From JACQAI01 sp035507915 (lineage in GTDB: Bacteria > Pseudomonadota > Alphaproteobacteria > Elsterales > Elsteraceae): a stretch of 10,288 nt of DNA. Shown here in pieces: positions 1 through 6,799 of the stretch. The DNA is taken from contig DATJNS010000317.1 of the NCBI GenBank assembly GCA_035507915.1, positions 1 through 10,288 on the forward strand, in the 5' to 3' direction. Each line of letters begins with the position of its first letter. Position 1 is the stretch's first letter. The notes under the pieces were generated by a model, which had not been told where the DNA came from, made no database searches, and saw only the letters and a list, made by a program, of their open reading frames with translations. The translations under genes and the position numbers were made by a program.

Positions 1-1
1 C

Positions 2-595
2 ACCGACCGCTCCAAGACCCTGGGCGAGATCGCGCTCGCCGCCTACGTGCCGCACAACTATCCGATCGAGACCGTCGAGCCGGGGCTCGACGAGACCGCC
101 TTCTACGATCCCAAGAACTTCACCTTCCCGTCCGGCACCCATATCTGCGAGGTCGAGGTCGATCCGCAGACCGGCATCGTCACGGTCGACACGTTCACCG
201 CGGTCGACGACGTCGGGCGCGTGATCAACCCGATGATCGTCGAGGGCCAAGTGCACGGCGGCGTCGTGCAGGGCATCGGCCAGGCGCTCTACGAGGGCTG
301 TGTCTACGACCAGGGGGCGCAGCTGGTGACCGGATCGTTCATGGACTACTGCATGCCGCGCGCCGACAACCTGCCGCCGTTCTCGGTCGGCCAGCACACC
401 ACGCTGTGCACGCACAACCAGCTGGGCGTGAAGGGCTGCGGCGAGGTCGGCGCGATCGGCTCACCCGCCGCGGTGATGAACGCCGTCGTCGACGCACTCA
501 AGAGCTACGGCATCAGCCATCTCGACATGCCGGCCACGCCCGAACGGGTATGGCGGGCGATCCACAACGCGCGCCCGGCGCGCGCCGCCGAGTAG
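2..595 (+). CDS. coxL: Molybdopterin-binding large subunit of a CO dehydrogenase/xanthine dehydrogenase-family enzyme (C-terminal 197 residues, 5' partial)
   Basis: This is the end of the catalytic molybdenum subunit of a molybdenum hydroxylase. The frame is open from base 2 and stops with TAG at 593-595; the true start is upstream of the window. Visible family signatures are VHGGVVQGIGQAL (fragment residues 84-96), a pterin-contacting segment, and GVKGCGEVGAIGSP, whose glutamate (GAG at 443-445, fragment residue 148) is the conserved active-site Glu of the family. The tail (VVDALKSYGI..., MPATPERVWRAI) is typical of CoxL-like proteins. The enzyme is normally a cytoplasmic or membrane-associated (LMS)2 heterohexamer with a 2Fe-2S small subunit and an FAD medium subunit. 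coxM follows after 11 nt, and L-then-M order fits form II clusters (inference). The loop that separates true form I CODH from form II is not in the window, so CO oxidation is unproven. Another hydroxylase substrate is possible. Confidence 0.92.
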   Translation, partial: TDRSKTLGEIALAAYVPHNYPIETVEPGLDETAFYDPKNFTFPSGTHICEVEVDPQTGIVTVDTFTAVDDVGRVINPMIVEGQVHGGVVQGIGQALYEGCVYDQGAQLVTGSFMDYCMPRADNLPPFSVGQHTTLCTHNQLGVKGCGEVGAIGSPAAVMNAVVDALKSYGISHLDMPATPERVWRAIHNARPARAAE

Positions 596-606
596 GAGGA
601 CCTGCG

Positions 607-1401
607 ATGTACGCCTTCCAATACTCTCGCGCAAAGTCGACCGCGGATGCCGCCAAGGCAGCGACCGCCGACGCCGAGGCCAAGCTGCTCGCCGGCGGCA
701 TGACCTTGATCCCGACCCTGAAGCAGCGGCTCGCCAAGCCGACGGCGCTGATCGACCTCAACGGCATCGCCGACCTGAAGGGCATCAAGCGCGACGGCAA
801 CAGCCTCGTGATCGGCGCCATGACGCGGCACGCCGAGGTCGCGCGCTCGAAGGACGTCAAGGAGATGATCCCGGCGCTCGCGCATCTCGCCTCGCTGATC
901 GGCGATCCGGCGGTGCGCAACCGCGGCACGATCGGCGGCTCGATCGCCAACCACGATCCCGCGGCCGACTATCCCGCCGGCGCGCTCGGGCTCGGCGCGA
1001 CGGTGACGACCAACAAGCGCAAGATAGCGGCCGACGATTTCTTCACCGGCATGTTCTCGACCGCGCTCGAGGACGGCGAGATCATCACCTCGGTGAGTTT
1101 CCCGAAGCCGGACAAGGCCGCCTACATGAAGTTCAAGAATCCGGCGTCGCGCTACGCGATCGTCGGCGTGTTCGTGGCGAAGACGGGCAACGCCGTGCGG
1201 GTCGCGGTGACGGGCGCCGGAGCCGGCGTTTTTCGCGCCAAGGAGCTCGAAACCGCCCTCGCGAAATCCTTCTTGCCGACGGCCGTGGAGGGCATCAAGA
1301 TCGCTTCCGACGGGCTGAATTCCGATATCCACGCGTCAGCCGAGTACCGTGCTCACCTGATCACGGTAATGGCGAAACGCGCGGTGGTGGCCTGCGGCTA
1401 G
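607..1401 (+). CDS. coxM: FAD-binding medium subunit of CO dehydrogenase-like molybdenum hydroxylase
   Basis: The protein (264 aa) should carry electrons from the 2Fe-2S centres of the small subunit to an acceptor through FAD. ATG 607 is chosen because a strong Shine-Dalgarno sequence (AGGAGGA, 594-600) lies 6 nt upstream, overlapping the coxL stop. The open frame continues upstream to 406, but that part only shadows coxL. Order of parts: an N-terminal FAD-binding PCMH-type domain with AGGMTLIPTL (residues 29-38), which contains the AGG flavin motif, and TIGGSIANHDPAADYP (108-123), with the second flavin motif TIGG; then a CO_deh_flav_C-like domain ending in DIHASAEYRAHLI. It is somewhat shorter than the usual 280-290 aa, with no internal motif obviously missing. 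It is probably co-transcribed with coxL, and a strong hairpin after its stop may end that transcript. Confidence 0.93.
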   Translation: MYAFQYSRAKSTADAAKAATADAEAKLLAGGMTLIPTLKQRLAKPTALIDLNGIADLKGIKRDGNSLVIGAMTRHAEVARSKDVKEMIPALAHLASLIGDPAVRNRGTIGGSIANHDPAADYPAGALGLGATVTTNKRKIAADDFFTGMFSTALEDGEIITSVSFPKPDKAAYMKFKNPASRYAIVGVFVAKTGNAVRVAVTGAGAGVFRAKELETALAKSFLPTAVEGIKIASDGLNSDIHASAEYRAHLITVMAKRAVVACG

Positions 1402-1426
1402 CTTCACGTCTATATAACACTTGGCC

Positions 1427-1463
1427 CTCCCGCCGAGGACCCCCTCGGCGGGAGTTTTGTTTT
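1427..1463 (+). terminator. Rho-independent terminator between coxM and coxD, containing the coxD ribosome binding site
   Basis: A perfect 12-bp GC-rich stem pairs 1427-1438 (CTCCCGCCGAGG) with 1443-1454 (CCTCGGCGGGAG). The loop is 4 nt (ACCC) and the stem is followed by TTTTGTTTT up to 1463. This is a textbook intrinsic terminator 25 nt after the coxM stop. The T-tract ends at the base before the coxD ATG (1464), and the only good Shine-Dalgarno sequence for coxD (GGGAG, 1450-1454) lies in the 3' arm. The element may terminate coxLM transcripts and, in read-through RNA, hide the coxD ribosome binding site. The dual role is inference. Confidence 0.88.
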
Positions 1464-2408
1464 ATGGATCAAGCGTTTGACATGAAACTTCCCGGTTCCG
1501 TCGACGCCACCCTGGAGCTGCTCGGGGCGGGTAATTATGTTGCCGAGCGGAGCCTGGCGACGGCCCTCTATCTCAGCCTGCGGCTCGACCGGCCGCTGTT
1601 CCTGGAGGGCGAGGCCGGGGTCGGCAAGACCGAGATCGCCAAGGTGCTGGCCCAGACCCTCAGTCGGCGGCTGATCCGGCTGCAGTGCTACGAGGGGCTC
1701 GACGTCGCGGCGGCGGTCTACGAGTGGAACTACCCGCGCCAGATGATCGAGATCCGCCTGGCCGAGGCCGCCGGCGGCCAGCTCGCGCAGGACCGCGACC
1801 AGCTGGCGACCGACATCTTCAACGACCGCTTCCTGATCAAGCGCCCGCTCCTGCAGGCGCTCGAACCGCATGTCGAGGGACCGCCGGTCCTGCTGATCGA
1901 CGAGCTCGATCGCACCGACGAGCCGTTCGAGGCCTTTCTGCTCGAGCTCCTGTCGGATTTCCAGGTCACCATCCCGGAGCTCGGCACGATCAAGGCGGCG
2001 CGACCGCCCATCGTCATCATCACGTCCAACCGCACGCGCGAGATCCACGACGCGCTCAAGCGGCGTTGCCTCTATCACTGGGTCGACTTCCCGTCGCCCG
2101 AGCGCGAGCTCGCCATCCTCAAGCTGAAGGTGCCGGACGCCGCGCCGACGCTCAGCCGCGAGATCGTCGGCTTCGTGCACAAGCTGCGCGAGCTCGATCT
2201 CTTCAAGCTCCCCGGCGTCGCCGAGACGATCGATTGGGCCGAAGCGCTGCTCCAGCTCGACACCGTGGCGCTCGACGCGGCGATCGTCGACTCGACCCTG
2301 GGCGTGCTGCTCAAGTACCAGGACGACATCGCGCGGCTGCAGGGCTCCGAGGCCATGAAGCTGCTCGACGCGGTGCGCGCCGAACTCGCCGAGAAACCGC
2401 TCGGCTGA
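1464..2408 (+). CDS. coxD: MoxR/CoxD-type AAA+ ATPase
   Basis: This 314-aa protein is a MoxR-family AAA+ ATPase of the CoxD type. In Oligotropha-type systems CoxD is needed for sulfuration and maturation of the Mo(Cu) site of CO dehydrogenase. Motifs seen: Walker A GEAGVGKT (residues 49-56), Walker B VLLIDELDR (142-150), sensor 1 in IITSNRT (185-191), an arginine-rich ALKRRCLYHWVDFP block (197-210) and a sensor 2-like PGVAETIDW (250-258). The length is normal for MoxR proteins. ATG 1464 was chosen for the GGGAG sequence at 1450-1454; a second in-frame ATG at 1482 has no evident Shine-Dalgarno. coxE follows after 6 nt, matching the usual pairing of a MoxR ATPase with a VWA protein. It is the first gene of the accessory run. 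Confidence 0.93.
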   Translation: MDQAFDMKLPGSVDATLELLGAGNYVAERSLATALYLSLRLDRPLFLEGEAGVGKTEIAKVLAQTLSRRLIRLQCYEGLDVAAAVYEWNYPRQMIEIRLAEAAGGQLAQDRDQLATDIFNDRFLIKRPLLQALEPHVEGPPVLLIDELDRTDEPFEAFLLELLSDFQVTIPELGTIKAARPPIVIITSNRTREIHDALKRRCLYHWVDFPSPERELAILKLKVPDAAPTLSREIVGFVHKLRELDLFKLPGVAETIDWAEALLQLDTVALDAAIVDSTLGVLLKYQDDIARLQGSEAMKLLDAVRAELAEKPLG

Positions 2409-2414
2409 GCGCCC

Positions 2415-3620
2415 GTGAACGGCAAGCTGGTCGACAACATCATGCAGTTCGCGCGCATCCTGCGCGCCGCCGGCATGCCGGTCGGGCCCGGCCAGGTGAT
2501 CGAGGCGCTGCGCGCCGTGATCGAGGTCGGCCCCGGCAACCGCGACGATTTCTACTGGGCGCTGTTCGCCACCTCGGTCACGCGCATCGACCAGAAGCCG
2601 CTGTTCGACCAGGCCTTCCACATCTACTGGCGCAATCCGCGGCTGCGCGAGCGCCTGATGCAGATGCTGCTGCCGCAGCTGCAGAGCGAGACCGACCGCC
2701 AGCCGGGCAAGCCGGTGGCGACCCGGCTCGCCGAGGCGATGGCCAACCCGGCGAGCCGCGAGCCCGAGCCCGCCCGCGAGGAGATCCAGCTCGACGCCAG
2801 CCTGACGTGGTCCGACCGCGAGCTCCTACAAGACAAGGATTTCGACCAGATGACGACGGCGGAGCTGCGCCAGGCGCGCGCCATGATCGCGCGGCTGCGC
2901 TACGCTTTTCCCGAGACGCGCACCCGGCGCTTCCAGCCCGACCAGACCGGGCGGCGGCCCGACCCGCGCGCGACCATGCGCGCCACCCTGCGCAGCGGCG
3001 GCGACCTCGTGCCGCTGCGCTTCCGGACCGAGCGCTACCGGCCGCCGCCGCTGGTCGTGCTGTGCGACATCTCGGGTTCGATGGGCCGCTACTCGCGCCT
3101 GCTGCTGCATTTCGTGCACGCGCTGACCAACGACCGGCGCCGCGTCTCGACCTTCCTGTTCGGCACGCGGCTGACCAACATCACGCGCGCGCTGCGCCAC
3201 CGCGACGTCGACGTCGCGGTCGCCCAGGCGGCCGCCCAGGTGACCGACTGGTCGGGTGGCACCCGCATCGGCCGCTGCCTGCACGAGTTCAACCAGCTAT
3301 GGTCGCGCCGCGTGCTCGGCCAGGGCGCGATCCTGCTCCTGATCTCCGACGGCCTCGACAAGGACGCCGGCGCCAACCTGGCCGCCGAGGCCGAGCGCCT
3401 GTCGATGTCGTGCCGGCGGCTGATTTGGCTCAATCCCCTGTTGCGCTTCGTGGGCTTCGCTCCAAAATCTCTGGGTATCCGGGCGATCCTGCCCTATGTC
3501 GACGAGCTGCGTCCGGTGCACAATCTGAGCAGCCTGATCGACCTCGGCAAGGCGCTCGGCCGACCGATTCAGCAGCGCGGCGCACGCCGGACGCCGCGGA
3601 CCCTGGAGGCAGCAGCATGA
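2415..3620 (+). CDS. coxE: CoxE-type VWA domain protein
   Basis: This 401-aa protein belongs to the VWA/CoxE family and partners MoxR ATPases. In CO dehydrogenase systems CoxE has been implicated in assembling the active-site metal cluster, including copper handling. The N-terminal part (about 1-200) is mostly helical and charged. The VWA domain begins at PPLVVLCDISGSMG, with a complete DxSxS MIDAS motif (D218, S220, S222). The further metal-coordinating positions are visible as SGGTRIG (280-286, T283) and LLISDG (308-313, D312). The start is GTG 2415, 6 nt after the coxD stop and without a strong Shine-Dalgarno, so translation probably depends on coupling to coxD. ATG 2442 (codon 10) is an alternative, but the extra residues resemble family N-termini. 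The stop overlaps the next gene as ATGA. Confidence 0.92.
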   Translation: MNGKLVDNIMQFARILRAAGMPVGPGQVIEALRAVIEVGPGNRDDFYWALFATSVTRIDQKPLFDQAFHIYWRNPRLRERLMQMLLPQLQSETDRQPGKPVATRLAEAMANPASREPEPAREEIQLDASLTWSDRELLQDKDFDQMTTAELRQARAMIARLRYAFPETRTRRFQPDQTGRRPDPRATMRATLRSGGDLVPLRFRTERYRPPPLVVLCDISGSMGRYSRLLLHFVHALTNDRRRVSTFLFGTRLTNITRALRHRDVDVAVAQAAAQVTDWSGGTRIGRCLHEFNQLWSRRVLGQGAILLLISDGLDKDAGANLAAEAERLSMSCRRLIWLNPLLRFVGFAPKSLGIRAILPYVDELRPVHNLSSLIDLGKALGRPIQQRGARRTPRTLEAAA

Positions 3621-3955
3621 CGGATGTCACCCACGCCCGAGTCGAGGATGTGCTCGCCACGGCGACCCAATGGGCGCAGGCGGGCCGCCAGGTCGCGCTC
3701 GCGACCGTGATCGAGACCTGGGGCTCCTCGCCCCGACCGGTCGGCAGCCAGCTGCTGGTGGACCGTGCCGGCGCCTTCGTCGGCTCGGTGTCGGGCGGCT
3801 GCATCGAGGGCGCGGTGGTCCGCGAGGCCCAGGGCGTGATCGACAGCGGCGAGCCGAAGCTGCTCGAGTTCGGCGTCAGCGATGAGATGGCCTGGGACGT
3901 CGGGCTCGCGTGCGGCGGCAAGATCCGCCTCTACGTCGAGCGGCTGGACGCCTAG
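3617..3955 (+). CDS. XdhC/CoxI family protein, N-terminal domain only
   Basis: This 112-aa protein corresponds to the XdhC_CoxI N-terminal domain alone. Full-length XdhC proteins bind molybdenum cofactor, protect or help sulfurate it, and hand it to molybdenum hydroxylases. Signatures: VIETWGSSPRPVGSQLLV (residues 31-48), SGGCIEG (59-65, C62) and GLACGG (96-101, C99); these are the conserved cysteine-bearing blocks of the domain. The start ATG 3617 overlaps the coxE stop (ATGA) and has GGAGG at 3605-3609, 7 nt upstream. The Rossmann half of a normal XdhC (about 300 aa) is not fused but encoded by the next gene, 3 nt downstream. The two polypeptides probably act together (inference). The break is a clean stop, gap and ATG between domains, so it looks like a stable split rather than a frameshift. 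Confidence 0.9.
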   Translation: MTDVTHARVEDVLATATQWAQAGRQVALATVIETWGSSPRPVGSQLLVDRAGAFVGSVSGGCIEGAVVREAQGVIDSGEPKLLEFGVSDEMAWDVGLACGGKIRLYVERLDA

Positions 3956-3958
3956 GCG

Positions 3959-4654
3959 ATGAAACTCGCGACCATCGAGCGCCTGCGCAAGGCCCGCGAT
4001 GCCGGCGATCCGGTCGCGCTGGTGACCGACCTCAAGACCGGCCAGCAGACGCTCGTCTATCCCGCCACCGTGACCGGCGACTTCGGCATCGAGGGCGAGC
4101 GCCTGGCGCGCATCCGCAAGGCGATCGGCGACGACAAGAGCGGCGTCGTCGACGAGCATTATTTCGTCCAGGTGATGAGCCCGCCGCCACGCCTCATCGT
4201 GGTCGGCGCGGTGCACATCGCGCAGGCCCTGATCCCGATGGCGTCGCTTGCCGGCTACGCCATCACGGTGATCGACCCGCGCCGCGCTTTCGCCACCGAC
4301 GATCGCTTCCCCAACGTGACGTTGAGCGACGAATGGCCGGACGAGGCGCTATCGCGCCTCAAGCCGGATGCCAAAACCGCCGTCGTCACGCTCACCCACG
4401 ATCCCAAGCTCGACGATCCGGCGCTCGAGGTGGCGCTCAAGTCGCCGGTGTTCTACATCGGCGCGCTCGGCAGCACGCGCACCCACGCCAAGCGGGTCGA
4501 GCGCCTGAAGGCGCGCGGCTTCGACGACGCCGCGCTCTCGCGCATCCACGCCCCGATCGGCTTGCGCATCGGCGCGGTCAGCCAGAGCGAGATCGCGGTC
4601 TCGATCCTGGCGCAATTGACGGCCGTGCGCCGCGGCGGTGACGCCGCGAGATGA
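3959..4654 (+). CDS. XdhC/CoxI family protein, Rossmann (C-terminal) domain
   Basis: This 231-aa protein carries the XdhC Rossmann domain. The first 75 or so residues are not clearly assigned; they may structurally complement the preceding small XdhC protein. The Rossmann part starts at PPPRLIVVGAVHIAQAL (76-91) and continues with AITVIDPRRAF (101-111). Two conserved blocks follow: FYIGALGSTRTHAKR (165-179) and APIGLRIGAVSQSEIAVSI (199-217). The usual glycine signature GAGH reads GAVH here, which may be a subfamily trait. The family acts in cytoplasmic molybdenum cofactor maturation. ATG 3959 follows the previous stop after 3 nt with little Shine-Dalgarno sequence, so coupling is likely. The 3' end overlaps the next start as ATGA, tying the XdhC parts to the cofactor nucleotidyltransferase. 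Confidence 0.9.
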   Translation: MKLATIERLRKARDAGDPVALVTDLKTGQQTLVYPATVTGDFGIEGERLARIRKAIGDDKSGVVDEHYFVQVMSPPPRLIVVGAVHIAQALIPMASLAGYAITVIDPRRAFATDDRFPNVTLSDEWPDEALSRLKPDAKTAVVTLTHDPKLDDPALEVALKSPVFYIGALGSTRTHAKRVERLKARGFDDAALSRIHAPIGLRIGAVSQSEIAVSILAQLTAVRRGGDAAR

Positions 4655-6291
4655 AGTTCGGCAGCACCCCGCTCGACGATGCCGAAGGCGGCGTGCTCGC
4701 GCACTCCGTCAAGCTCGAGCGCGCGGTGTTCAAGAAGGGCCGCGTGCTGAGCGCCGACGACGTGGCGGCGCTGCGGCGCGCGGGTCGCACGAGCGTCGTG
4801 GTCGCGCGCTTCGACGCCGACGACGTCAACGAGGACGAGGCGGCGGGCGCGCTCGCGCGCGCGCTGGCCGGTCCGCACGTCAGGCTCGCCGCGCCGTTCA
4901 CCGGCCGCGCCAACCTGATCGCCGAGACCGCCGGCGTCGTCGTGCTCGACCGCTCCCGGCTCGACGCCCTCAACCTGGTCGACGAGGCGATCACCTTCGC
5001 CACCGTGGCGCCGTTCGAGGTCGTCGAGCCGCGTCAGATGATCGGCACCGTCAAGGTGATCCCGTTCGCCGCGCCGCGCGCCGTGTTCGAGCGCTGCCTC
5101 GAGATCGCCCAAGGGACGAAGACGGGGGGCGATCCGATGGTGCGCGTCGCGCCGCTCGCGCCGCACCGCGTCGGGTTGATCCAGACCCGCCTGCCGGGCA
5201 CCAAGGAGAGTGTGCTCGACGGCACCGTGCAGGCGACCCGCACCCGCGTCGAGGCGCTCGGCTCCACGTTGATCGGCGAGACGCGCTGCGACCACGACGC
5301 CGCGGCGGTCGCCCAGGCGATCCAGGCCTTCCAGGGCGAGCGTCCCGACATCCTGCTGATCGCCGGCGCGTCGGCGGTGGTCGATCGGCGCGATGTCATC
5401 CCGGCCGGCATCGAGGCGGCGGGCGGCACGGTCGAGCATTTCGGCATGCCGGTCGATCCCGGCAATCTGCTGCTGCTCGGCCGGCTCGCCGGCAGGCCGG
5501 TGCTGGGCCTGCCCGGCTGCGCGCGCTCGCCCAAGGTCAACGGCTTCGACTGGGTGCTGCAGCGGCTGTGCGCCGATCTCGCGGTGACCAAGCGCGACAT
5601 CATGCTGATGGGCGCCGGCGGCCTCCTGATGGAGACGCCATTGCGCGGCCAGCCGCGCGAGCGTGAGAAGCCGGCCGCGGCGGCCAAGGCGCCGCGCATT
5701 GCGGCGCTGGTGCTCGCGGCCGGGCAGTCGCGGCGCATGGGCCGCAACAAGCTGCTGCTGCCGATCGACGGCACGCCGATGGTGGCGCGCACGGTCGATG
5801 CGTTGATCGCCTCCAGCGCGACCGACATCGTCGTCGTCACGGGCCACCAGGCCGACCAGGTGCGCGCGGCGCTCGCCGGCCGCGGCGTCGCGTTCGTGCA
5901 CAATCCCGACTTCGCTGCCGGCCTGTCGACCTCGCTCAAGGCCGGGCTCGCCGCCCTGCCGGCCGATGCCGACGGCGCGCTCGTCTGCCTGGGCGACATG
6001 CCGCTGGTCACGCCCGCCCACCTCGATCGGCTGATCGCCGCGTTCAACCCGGTCGAGGGCCGGCTGGTCTGCGTGCCGACCTACGACGGCAAGCGCGGCA
6101 ATCCGGTGCTGTGGGCGCGCCAGTTCTTCGCCGAGATGCAGGCCCTGGCGGGCGACGTCGGCGCACGCGGCCTGCTCGAGCGCCATGCCGAGGCGCTCTG
6201 CGAGGTTGCGATGAACGACGCCGGCGTGCTGCTCGACGTCGACACGCCCGACGCGTTCAGCGCCGTCGCGGGCGCGGCGTCGCCCCCGTGA
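4651..6291 (+). CDS. Molybdopterin-binding / MobA-like nucleotidyltransferase fusion (probable molybdenum cofactor cytidylyltransferase)
   Basis: This 546-aa protein has two domains. The N-terminal part (about 1-335) resembles MoCF/MoeA-type molybdopterin-binding proteins, with LLIAGASAVVDRRDVIP (235-251) and GMPVDPGNLLLLG (265-277), then LPGCARSP (287-294). A short Ala/Lys/Arg linker (about 335-348) leads to a MobA/MocA-like NTP-transferase domain. That domain shows the nucleotide-binding LAAGQSRRMGRNKLL (355-369), the metal-binding GDMP (448-451), RGNPV (482-486), and DVDTPD (529-534). CO dehydrogenase-type enzymes use molybdopterin cytosine dinucleotide, and MocA makes it from CTP, so cytidylylation is the likely reaction. 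The CTP preference is inferred from context and not read from a specificity residue. ATG 4651 overlaps the preceding stop (ATGA). The fusion may channel pterin from binding to nucleotide attachment. Confidence 0.9.
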   Translation: MKFGSTPLDDAEGGVLAHSVKLERAVFKKGRVLSADDVAALRRAGRTSVVVARFDADDVNEDEAAGALARALAGPHVRLAAPFTGRANLIAETAGVVVLDRSRLDALNLVDEAITFATVAPFEVVEPRQMIGTVKVIPFAAPRAVFERCLEIAQGTKTGGDPMVRVAPLAPHRVGLIQTRLPGTKESVLDGTVQATRTRVEALGSTLIGETRCDHDAAAVAQAIQAFQGERPDILLIAGASAVVDRRDVIPAGIEAAGGTVEHFGMPVDPGNLLLLGRLAGRPVLGLPGCARSPKVNGFDWVLQRLCADLAVTKRDIMLMGAGGLLMETPLRGQPREREKPAAAAKAPRIAALVLAAGQSRRMGRNKLLLPIDGTPMVARTVDALIASSATDIVVVTGHQADQVRAALAGRGVAFVHNPDFAAGLSTSLKAGLAALPADADGALVCLGDMPLVTPAHLDRLIAAFNPVEGRLVCVPTYDGKRGNPVLWARQFFAEMQALAGDVGARGLLERHAEALCEVAMNDAGVLLDVDTPDAFSAVAGAASPP

Positions 6292-6301
6292 GGTTGGCCC
6301 G

Positions 6302-6733
6302 TTGAGCGACGAACTCTACCAGGACGCCATCATGGCGCACGCTCGCGCACCCCATCACGCGGGCACGCTCGCCGCCGCCGACGCGCGCGCGACCGTCGAC
6401 AACCCGCTGTGCGGCGACCGCGTGACCATCGAGCTGCGTCTGGCCGACGGCCGGATCGCCGAGGTCGCCCACACGGTGCGCGGCTGCGCGCTGTGCCAAG
6501 CCTCGGCCTCGATGCTCGCCGACGGCGCGATCGGCGCCGCGCGTGCGGAGGTCGCGGCGGCGCGCGACGCCATCAGGGCCATGCTGCGCGACGACGCCCC
6601 GGCGCCAGGCGGCCGCTGGTCGGCCTTCGCCGCCTTCCTGCCGGCGCGCCCGGCACGCAGCCGGCATGACTGCGTGCTGCTACCGTTCCAGGCCTTCGAC
6701 AAGGCCGCGGCGACCGCCGAAGATGCCGCCTGA
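6302..6733 (+). CDS. SufU/NifU-like iron-sulfur assembly or sulfur-transfer protein
   Basis: This 143-aa protein belongs to the IscU/NifU/SufU scaffold family. It starts LYQDAIMAHARAPHHAG, a common family opening. Its ligand pattern is NPLCGD (C37, D39), GCALCQASAS (C62) and RHDCVLLPFQAF (C124). The spacing C-x-D, +25 and +62 equals that of Bacillus SufU as I recall it (C41, D43, C66, C128), a zinc protein that accepts sulfur from SufS. An extra cysteine, C65, sits where the family often has serine. The start is TTG 6302, with GAGG at 6290-6293, 10 nt after the previous stop; ATG 6332 would cut into the conserved opening. As the last gene of the run it could supply clusters for the 2Fe-2S subunit or sulfur for the molybdenum site (inference). 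No cysteine desulfurase is in the window. Confidence 0.87.
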   Translation: MSDELYQDAIMAHARAPHHAGTLAAADARATVDNPLCGDRVTIELRLADGRIAEVAHTVRGCALCQASASMLADGAIGAARAEVAAARDAIRAMLRDDAPAPGGRWSAFAAFLPARPARSRHDCVLLPFQAFDKAAATAEDAA

Positions 6734-6750
6734 CGCAACCGCCGTGAGCC

Positions 6751-6767
6751 AAAAATAGAGTATTTTT
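6751..6767. repeat. A/T inverted repeat downstream of the SufU-like gene
   Basis: AAAAATA (6751-6757) and TATTTTT (6761-6767) form a perfect 7-bp inverted repeat around GAG, starting 17 nt after the stop of the SufU-like gene. It stands out in G+C-rich surroundings. An A/U-only stem would be a weak terminator, though the T-run suits one; an operator is also possible. Confidence 0.5.
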
Positions 6768-6799
6768 CAACAGGTTGGACTGCATCCGAAGCAATGTTG

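Noticed and set aside
1410..2621. Minus-strand open frame of 403 codons opposite coxD
   Set aside because: It spans the terminator and coxD and has no recognisable domain, while coxD on the plus strand has complete Walker and sensor motifs.
1685..3955. A 756-codon plus-strand frame running through coxD and coxE
   Set aside because: Most of it is an out-of-frame arginine-rich reading of coxD and coxE. Only its last 112 codons, from ATG 3617, are real, and they are the XdhC N-domain gene.
4453..6186. Long minus-strand open frame opposite the pterin-binding/nucleotidyltransferase gene
   Set aside because: The plus strand encodes two recognisable domains. The minus-strand product is Arg/Ala/Asp-rich without motifs, a usual artefact of high G/C third positions.
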